Source: Oscillospiraceae bacterium
Lineage (GTDB): Bacteria; Bacillota_A; Clostridia; Oscillospirales; Oscillospiraceae
NCBI GenBank assembly: GCA_031265965.1
Contig: JAISBX010000167.1
Coordinates: 1-7,811, forward strand
Direction: 5' to 3'
DNA: 7,811 bases
In this document: positions 1 to 4,761 of the stretch, one piece after another
How positions within the stretch are numbered: position 1 is the stretch's first letter
Layout of the letters: every line of letters starts with the position of its first letter
Notes under the pieces: generated by a model
Told to the model about the DNA's origin: nothing
Database searches by the model: none
Seen by the model: only the letters and a program-made list of their open reading frames with translations
Made by a program: the position numbers and the translations under genes

Positions 1-11
1 TATTAAATTGC

Positions 12-40
12 TTGACATGTCCGCGATACGGATGTACAAT
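12..40 (+). promoter_or_regulatory. Sigma-A promoter of rny
   Basis: The -35 box TTGACA (12-17) and -10 box TACAAT (35-40) are separated by exactly 17 bp. This matches the vegetative sigma-A consensus at 6/6 and 5/6 positions. Transcription would start near position 47, giving a leader of about 32 nt before the rny ATG. An 8-bp palindrome, TGACGTCA (40-47), covers the end of the -10 box and the likely start site and could be an operator; that part is inference. Confidence 0.8.
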
Positions 41-60
41 GACGTCACATCATAAAGAAT

Positions 61-67
61 GGAGGTG
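61..67 (+). promoter_or_regulatory. Ribosome binding site of rny
   Basis: GGAGGTG complements the 16S rRNA 3' end. It lies 11 nt before the ATG at 79, which is slightly long. A GTG (67) overlaps the site and a TTG (70) comes right after it, so both are poor starts and the ATG is preferred. TTG at 70 cannot be excluded. Confidence 0.6.
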
Positions 68-78
68 TGTTGATCACT

Positions 79-1656
79 ATGCCTGCTAACGTCTGGTTTT
101 ACATAATTGGCATTATTATTGTTGTAGTAATGATGATTATAGCGTTTTTTTTCGGCATTACGTACCGCAAACGGGTTTCCGAGCGAGAGATACAGAGCGC
201 GGAAGAAAAAGCAAAGAAAATTATTAACGACTCGATAAAAGCTGCCGAAGGAAAAAAACGGGAAGCCCTGCTCGAGGCAAAGGAAGAGATACACAAAAAC
301 CGCAGCGAATACGAGAGCGAAGTGAAGGAACAGCGCTCGGAGATCCAAAAACAGGAACGCAGATTACAGCAAAAAGAAGAATCGCTCCAGCAAAAGGAAT
401 CAACGCTCGACAAGAAGACGGACTCGCTGGAAAAGAAAAACGATCAGCTTGCGGACAAGCTCGCCGCGTTGGACAAGACCCAGGAGGAGATAAACGCCGC
501 CAAACGCAGTCAACTGGAGATGCTTGAGAAAATTTCGGGATACACCGCGGAGGACGCGAAAAATTACCTCATTAAAAATCTCGAATCGGAAGTGACCCAT
601 GAGGCCGCGATGAAGATCAAGGACATCGAGGAGCGATACCGCGACGAGGCCGACCAGAAAGCGAAGGAGCTCGTATCGCTGGCCATACAGCGCTGCGCGT
701 CGGATCATGTTGTGGAGGCGACAGTGTCCGTGGTACCGCTGCCCAACGACGATATGAAGGGCCGCATCATCGGCCGGGAGGGGCGCAATATACGCGCGAT
801 CGAGACCCTCACCGGCATCGACCTGATCATCGACGACACCCCGGAGACGATAACGCTGTCCGGGTTTGACCCCGTGCGCCGCGAGGTGGCGCGCATAACG
901 CTGGAAAAGCTCATACTCGACGGACGCATACACCCCGCCCGCATTGAGGAGATGTTTGAAAAAGCGAAGCGGGAGGTGGACGCGACGATCAAGGCCGAGG
1001 GCGAGCGCGCCACGTTTGAGACCGGCGTACACGGGCTGAATCCGGAGATCGTCAAGCTGCTCGGGCGTATGCGGTACCGCACAAGCTACGGGCAGAATGT
1101 TCTCAACCACTCGATCGAAGTCGCGCATATAGCCGGCCTGCTCGCCGCGGAACTGGGCGTCGACGTGATGCTCGCCAAGCGCGCCGGGCTGCTGCACGAC
1201 ATCGGCAAGTCCATAGACCGCGACGCGGAGGGGAGCCACGTCACGCTGGGCGTCGACATCGCCAGAAAGTTCAAGGAGAGCGAGGCGGTGATCCACGCCA
1301 TCCACGCGCACCACGGCGACGTAGAGGCGAAGACGATAGTGGCCTGCCTCGTTCAGGCGGCGGATACCATCTCGGCCGCCCGCCCCGGCGCGAGGCGCGA
1401 GAATATCGAGAGCTATGTAAAACGCCTCGAAAATTTGGAAGCAATTTCCAAAGCGTTCAAAGGCGTCGGGGAGTCATACGCGATACAGGCCGGGCGCGAG
1501 ATACGCATCATTGTCAAGCCCGAGGAGATATCCGAGGATGAGATGATAATACTTGCGCGCGAGATCGCGAAAAAAATCGAGAGCGACATGGAATACCCCG
1601 GCCAGATAAAGGTGAACCTGATACGCGAGACAAAGGCTATAGAATACGCGCGGTAA
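79..1656 (+). CDS. rny: Ribonuclease Y
   Basis: This is a membrane-anchored endoribonuclease that starts bulk mRNA decay and processes some operon transcripts in Firmicutes. From the ATG at 79 the protein has 525 residues, the usual family length. It has an N-terminal membrane helix (about 6-27) and a long charged Glu/Lys/Gln-rich coiled coil (about 30-190). A KH RNA-binding domain follows with the loop motif IIGREG (about 230-235). The HD phosphohydrolase domain carries LLHDIGK with the metal-binding pair His373-Asp374, and a further His-rich stretch, HAIHAHHGD, around 406-414. The C-terminal region with PGQIKVNVIRE-type sequence (here [11 protein letters not shown]) is typical of the family. 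In-frame GTG (67) and TTG (70) codons lie within or against the Shine-Dalgarno site, so I place the start at the ATG. The gene has its own promoter, and its stop codon is embedded in a 14-bp hairpin. No key residue appears to be missing. Confidence 0.97.
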   Translation: MPANVWFYIIGIIIVVVMMIIAFFFGITYRKRVSEREIQSAEEKAKKIINDSIKAAEGKKREALLEAKEEIHKNRSEYESEVKEQRSEIQKQERRLQQKEESLQQKESTLDKKTDSLEKKNDQLADKLAALDKTQEEINAAKRSQLEMLEKISGYTAEDAKNYLIKNLESEVTHEAAMKIKDIEERYRDEADQKAKELVSLAIQRCASDHVVEATVSVVPLPNDDMKGRIIGREGRNIRAIETLTGIDLIIDDTPETITLSGFDPVRREVARITLEKLILDGRIHPARIEEMFEKAKREVDATIKAEGERATFETGVHGLNPEIVKLLGRMRYRTSYGQNVLNHSIEVAHIAGLLAAELGVDVMLAKRAGLLHDIGKSIDRDAEGSHVTLGVDIARKFKESEAVIHAIHAHHGDVEAKTIVACLVQAADTISAARPGARRENIESYVKRLENLEAISKAFKGVGESYAIQAGREIRIIVKPEEISEDEMIILAREIAKKIESDMEYPGQIKVNLIRETKAIEYAR

Positions 1657-1673
1657 TTGTACCGCGCGTATTC
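1642..1673. terminator. Perfect 14-bp hairpin between convergent genes, possible bidirectional terminator
   Basis: The arms 1642-1655 and 1660-1673 are perfectly complementary (gaatacgcgcggta and its reverse complement) around a 4-nt loop. The 5' arm encodes the last four rny codons and the first two bases of its TAA stop. The hairpin sits between rny and the convergent small gene, where a shared terminator is expected. However, no clean U-tract follows on either strand, so intrinsic termination is uncertain. It could instead block 3' exonucleases or depend on Rho. The inverted repeat is directly visible; its role is inference. Confidence 0.5.
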
Positions 1674-1709
1674 CACAGCGTGTTATTTTCCGCGCGCGGT
1701 CCTCTGGGT

Positions 1710-1907
1710 CTATACGTCCGCGTAGTCGCTGTACTCGGTTTTCTTGCGGACGGGGTGGGAGTTGCCGCTCAACTTATCCAAGACGGAGTCGCTCACCGAC
1801 GTGAAAAAGTCGACGATCTCATTCTTAAAAACGGCGATCGCCACAACTGCGGCGAGCACCGTCACGGCCGCTCCCACCGCGTAGAGTATAAGTCTGTACC
1901 CTCTCAT
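1710..1907 (-). CDS. Small single-pass membrane protein, function unknown
   Basis: This 65-residue protein begins MRGYRLILYA and has one strongly hydrophobic helix (about 5-27, rich in Ala/Val/Ile). A short amphipathic stretch, NEIVDFFTSVSDSVLDKL (about 29-46), follows, then a polar tail with basic residues and two tyrosines (EYSDYADV). The positive N-terminal end before the helix suggests an N-in topology with the tail outside, but the N-terminus is too short to be sure. The frame is open further upstream, to about 2363. I choose the ATG at 1907 because AGGAGG precedes it by 5 nt and a good promoter lies at 1955-1983. The gene converges on rny and diverges from glpP. I do not recognise a family. 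The strong ribosome binding site and promoter argue that it is real. Confidence 0.75.
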   Translation of the reverse strand: MRGYRLILYAVGAAVTVLAAVVAIAVFKNEIVDFFTSVSDSVLDKLSGNSHPVRKKTEYSDYADV

Positions 1908-1912
1908 TTCAG

Positions 1913-1918
1913 CCTCCT
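1913..1918 (-). promoter_or_regulatory. Ribosome binding site of the small membrane protein
   Basis: Read on the - strand this is a full AGGAGG with a 5-nt spacer (ctgaa) to the ATG at 1907. It is the strongest Shine-Dalgarno site in the window. It decides the start against the longer upstream reading of the same frame. Confidence 0.8.
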
Positions 1919-1954
1919 GTGATTCGTTTTGTATTTTCGCTGTACACAAGACGT

Positions 1955-1983
1955 ATTCTATAGTATCCGCGGGCAAATGGCAA
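1955..1983 (-). promoter_or_regulatory. Probable sigma-A promoter of the small membrane protein gene
   Basis: On the - strand, TTGCCA (complement of 1978-1983) and TAGAAT (complement of 1955-1960) are separated by 17 bp. Each box matches consensus at 5 of 6 positions. The start site would fall near 1948, leaving a leader of about 40 nt. The site lies in the 129-bp gap shared with the divergent glpP gene, so both could be controlled from here. Confidence 0.6.
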
Positions 1984-1992
1984 GAGTTTTTT

Positions 1993-2012
1993 AATTCGGG
2001 CAAATTCGGGCG
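1993..2012 (+). repeat. Tandem 10-bp direct repeat upstream of glpP
   Basis: The unit AATTCGGGCA (1993-2002) is followed at once by AATTCGGGCG (2003-2012), identical in 9 of 10 positions. A 10-bp period puts both copies on the same DNA face. The repeat ends 24 bp before the glpP ATG. It could be a regulator site or a chance duplication. I found no convincing + strand promoter in this gap. Confidence 0.6.
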
Positions 2013-2036
2013 AAATGGCGGAAGGGATGTGAGGAT

Positions 2037-2606
2037 ATGGAGGTGGGCTCGTTTTACGGGGCGCTCAAGGCAAATCCGATCATAGCGGCGGTCAAGAGTG
2101 CGGAGGGGCTGAGCGGATGCCTCAAGTCGGACTGCGGGATAGTTTTCGTGCTGTTCGGCGATATTCTGAGCATAGCGGACCATGTCCGGCGGATAAAGGA
2201 CGCGCAAAAGCTCGCGGTCGTGCATATAGACCTTATAGACGGGCTGTCCCCGAAGGAGGTGTCGGTCAGGTTCATGCGGGACAGCACGGCGGCCGACGGC
2301 ATAATCAGCACGCGCCAGCCGCTCATCAGCTCCGCGAAGGACTTGGGGCTTCTGACGGTGCATAGATTTTTTATACTGGACTCGATAGCTCTCTCAAACG
2401 TGGAAAAACAGATGCGCGGCGGCCGGGCCGACGTAGTTGAGATACTTCCCGGATGTATGCCAAAGGTGATAAGCCGTCTCGTTAAGAAGATCGACGTGCC
2501 TCTCATCGCGGGCGGCCTGATATCCGACGGCGAAGACGCCGCCGCGGCGCTTGCCGCCGGAGCCTCCGCCATATCGACGACAAATCCGGAGGTATGGTTC
2601 AAATAA
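2037..2606 (+). CDS. glpP: GlpP-family glycerol-3-phosphate-responsive antiterminator
   Basis: The family is known from Bacillus subtilis GlpP. When bound to glycerol-3-phosphate, GlpP acts on leader mRNAs of glycerol genes to prevent termination and to stabilise the transcript. The protein has 189 residues, close to the family's usual length of about 190, and reads as one TIM-barrel-like domain with no membrane segment. Family-typical stretches are HIDLIDGL (63-70), DGIISTR (87-93), EILPGCMPKV (135-144), VPLIAGGLI (154-162) and the end AISTTNPEVW (178-187). AAGGGA (2022-2027), 9 nt before the ATG, is a moderate ribosome binding site. A gene for a small membrane protein diverges from it, and the EF-G-like gene follows after 82 bp. 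No glpF, glpK or glpD is present, so its targets must lie elsewhere. The family assignment is strong; the ligand is inferred from it. Confidence 0.9.
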   Translation: MEVGSFYGALKANPIIAAVKSAEGLSGCLKSDCGIVFVLFGDILSIADHVRRIKDAQKLAVVHIDLIDGLSPKEVSVRFMRDSTAADGIISTRQPLISSAKDLGLLTVHRFFILDSIALSNVEKQMRGGRADVVEILPGCMPKVISRLVKKIDVPLIAGGLISDGEDAAAALAAGASAISTTNPEVWFK

Positions 2607-2610
2607 TTCG

Positions 2611-2638
2611 TTTGAAATGGCGCTTTGCGCCGTTCAAA
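2611..2638 (+). other. Bulged hairpin between glpP and the EF-G-like gene
   Basis: The arms TTTGAA/TTCAAA (2611-2616 and 2633-2638) and TGGCGC/GCGCCG (2618-2623 and 2627-2632) stack into a 12-bp stem that includes one G-U pair. A single bulged A sits at 2617 and the loop is TTT. The hairpin begins 4 bp after the glpP stop. No U-tract follows, so it is not a standard intrinsic terminator. It may mark the glpP mRNA 3' end, act as a processing site, or attenuate the downstream gene. Confidence 0.5.
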
Positions 2639-2668
2639 GTATAAGCGGACGCAGAATACCAAGAATGT

Positions 2669-2676
2669 AAGGGGTG
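2669..2676 (+). promoter_or_regulatory. Ribosome binding site of the EF-G-like gene
   Basis: AAGGGGTG lies 12 nt before the ATG at 2689. A GTG at 2674 is in frame but is itself part of this site, and an in-frame TAA sits just upstream at 2668. GTG 2674 and ATG 2689 are therefore the only choices, and the ATG fits best. Confidence 0.6.
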
Positions 2677-2688
2677 TATTTTAGTAAT

Positions 2689-4749
2689 ATGACATATACA
2701 TCGGACGCTATCCGTAACATCGCGCTTCTCGGGCACGGGGGCAACGGGAAGACAAGTCTGGCTGAGAGTATGCTTTTCCTGACGGGTGCCGTTGACAGGT
2801 TGGGCAGAGCGGCGGACGGGAATATGGCGGGTGACTCGGACACTGAGGAGATCAAGCGCAAGATAAGCATCGCGCTGGCGACGCTCTCGGCGGACTACCG
2901 CGGGAGCAAGATAAACATCCTCGACACGCCCGGATACTTCGATTTCGCAGGGGAGGTCGTCGAGGCACTGCGAGTCGCCGAGGGTGGGGTCATCGTCTGC
3001 GGCTCCAAGGACGGCGTGACCGTGGGGCTCGAAAAGTCTTACAAATATCTCAACGACAGGAAACTGCCGCGGGCGTTTTACGTGTCGAAAATCGATGAGG
3101 AAAACGGAAGCTTTGAAGCCGTGTACGGCGCGCTGAGAGAGAAGTACGGCGCGTCGGTGTGCCCGATGGTGGCGCCGATAACCGGCGGCGGCGGGAAAAT
3201 CGAGGGGCTCGTAGACCTCATCAGCCACAAGGCGTATACGATCGAGGGCGGCAAGCGCAAGGAGATACCCGTTCCGGAGTCCATGGGCAAGCAGCTTGAA
3301 GAGCTGTATACGGCAGTCAACGAGAGCGTCGCGGAGACGAGCGAGGAGCTCATGGACAAGTATTTTTCCGGCGAGGAGTTCACGGAGGACGAGATCAAGG
3401 GCGGGCTGCGGACAGGCGTCAAGGAACTGTCTCTATTCCCCGCGTTCTGCGGGTGCGCGCACACGGGCCTGGGTACGCTCATGCTGCTTGACGCCATCGT
3501 GGATCTGTTCCCGGCGCCGGCGGACGGCGTTCCGGAGACGTCGCCGGAGGGCGAGCTGCTGGACGTTAGTGCAGACAAACCTACGGCCGTGATCGTGTAC
3601 AAAACGCTGTCCGACCAATACGGGAAGTTCAGCCTGTTCAAGGTCATATCGGGAAAGGTGTCCGCCGATATGTCTCTCACCAACGCGCGCACGGGCACTG
3701 CCGAAAAATTCGGGCACATATACAAGATGCAGGGCAAGAAAAGCGTTGAGGTCAAGGAGCTCGTATTCGGAGATCTGGGCGCGGCGTCAAAGCTGAGCGA
3801 CACAAAGACGGGCGATACGCTGTGTGACGCGAAGAACGTATTTTCGGCGCGCGGCGTGGAGTTCGCCGAGCCCTGCTACTCAATGGCTATAGCGCCCAAG
3901 ACGAAGGGGCAGGAGGACAAGATCGCGTCCGGTCTCGCGCGCCTGCACGAGGAGGATCTGACGTTCTTATTCAAGAATAACGTCGACACAAAGCAGCTCG
4001 TACTGTCCGGCGCCGGCGATATACACCTCGACGTGCTGTGCGCCAAGCTGAAGGACAAGTTCGGCGTGGACGTCGTGCTGTCGCCCGCGCGCGTCGCGTA
4101 CCGCGAGAAGGTGCGCAAAAAGGTACAGGTGCGCGGCCGCCACAAGAAACAGTCGGGCGGACACGGCCAGTTTGGAGACGTCGTTATAGATTTCGAGCCG
4201 GGCGAGGAGGAAGACCTCGTGTTCAACGAGAAGGTGTTCGGCGGCAGCGTTCCAAAGAACTTCTTTCCGGCGGTCGAGAAGGGGCTTCGAGACAGCATAC
4301 AGCGCGGAGTGCTCGCCGGGTATCCGATGGTGTACCTCAAGGCGACGCTCGTGGACGGGTCGTATCACCCGGTGGACTCGTCGGAAATGGCGTTCAAAAC
4401 AGCCGCGCAGCTCGCGTATAAGGACGGCATACCGCAGGCGAATCCGGTAATTCTGGAGCCGATAGGCTACCTGACGGTGACCATACCCGACACGTATATG
4501 GGCGATATAATGAGCGACCTGTCGAAAAGGCGCGGCAGTCCGATGGGCATGAACTTAAACTCAGAGGGGATGCAGGTGGTCGAGGCGGAGGTGCCGCTGG
4601 GCGAGATGTCGAGCTACGCGATAGATCTGCGGTCGATGACGCAGAGCCGCGGCACATTTTCCATCCGCTTCGAGCGATACGAGGAGGCGCCGGCCGCGGT
4701 ACAGGCAAAGATAATAGAGGAGGCTAAGGCGCTGGCGGAAGCGGATTAG
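2689..4749 (+). CDS. Elongation factor G-like translational GTPase
   Basis: This is a five-domain GTPase of the EF-G superfamily, 686 residues from the ATG at 2689. The start MTYTSDAIRNIALLGH matches the usual family N-terminus. The P-loop is GHGGNGKT (15-22), G3 is DTPGYFDF (79-86) and G4 is SKID (133-136). Classical EF-G has NKxD at G4. The switch I stretch reads RKISI (about 57-61) where EF-G has RGITI, so Ser replaces the usual Thr. Domain II follows around 290-370. Domain IV contains HKKQSGGHGQ (485-494). The domain V region from about 590 carries EPIGYLTVTIPDTYMGDIMSDL and the usual C-terminal TQSRGTFS motif. These departures place it with the secondary, EF-G2-like group rather than the main translocase, which in many genomes sits with rpsL/rpsG/tuf. 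Ribosome-dependent GTP hydrolysis is likely; the precise role is unclear. The SEDS gene starts 7 bp after its stop. Confidence 0.92.
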   Translation: MTYTSDAIRNIALLGHGGNGKTSLAESMLFLTGAVDRLGRAADGNMAGDSDTEEIKRKISIALATLSADYRGSKINILDTPGYFDFAGEVVEALRVAEGGVIVCGSKDGVTVGLEKSYKYLNDRKLPRAFYVSKIDEENGSFEAVYGALREKYGASVCPMVAPITGGGGKIEGLVDLISHKAYTIEGGKRKEIPVPESMGKQLEELYTAVNESVAETSEELMDKYFSGEEFTEDEIKGGLRTGVKELSLFPAFCGCAHTGLGTLMLLDAIVDLFPAPADGVPETSPEGELLDVSADKPTAVIVYKTLSDQYGKFSLFKVISGKVSADMSLTNARTGTAEKFGHIYKMQGKKSVEVKELVFGDLGAASKLSDTKTGDTLCDAKNVFSARGVEFAEPCYSMAIAPKTKGQEDKIASGLARLHEEDLTFLFKNNVDTKQLVLSGAGDIHLDVLCAKLKDKFGVDVVLSPARVAYREKVRKKVQVRGRHKKQSGGHGQFGDVVIDFEPGEEEDLVFNEKVFGGSVPKNFFPAVEKGLRDSIQRGVLAGYPMVYLKATLVDGSYHPVDSSEMAFKTAAQLAYKDGIPQANPVILEPIGYLTVTIPDTYMGDIMSDLSKRRGSPMGMNLNSEGMQVVEAEVPLGEMSSYAIDLRSMTQSRGTFSIRFERYEEAPAAVQAKIIEEAKALAEAD

Positions 4750-4761
4750 TGAGTTAGTGAG
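4746..4761 (+). repeat. Tandem 8-bp repeat forming a stop/start junction
   Basis: TTAGTGAG occurs twice in direct succession (4746-4753 and 4754-4761). The first copy contains the TAG stop of the EF-G-like gene (4747-4749) and the second contains the GTG start of the SEDS gene (4757-4759). No Shine-Dalgarno site lies at a usable distance; the nearest GAGGAGG (4717-4723) is 33 nt away. Translation of the SEDS gene may therefore depend on ribosomes finishing the upstream gene. Confidence 0.75.

Noticed and set aside
400..1314. Long open frame (304 codons) on the - strand opposite rny
   Set aside because: It lies wholly over a clearly conserved gene, has a low-complexity Arg/Leu/His-rich translation and no ribosome binding site. 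It is a shadow of the GC-rich codon pattern.
1690..1699. Palindrome CCGCGCGCGG as a second terminator
   Set aside because: It is self-complementary with no loop and has no adjacent T-tract in the right direction. It is probably simple GC-rich sequence.
1908..2363. Upstream extension of the small - strand membrane protein
   Set aside because: The extension would overlap glpP in antisense. The AGGAGG and promoter just upstream of 1907 place the start there.
2640..2645. TATAAG as a -10 box for the EF-G-like gene
   Set aside because: No -35-like hexamer lies at 16-18 bp. That position falls inside the hairpin and reads ATGGCG.
2674..2688. GTG start giving five extra residues to the EF-G-like protein
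   Set aside because: The GTG is part of the AAGGGGTG ribosome binding site, and the family N-terminus aligns with the ATG at 2689.
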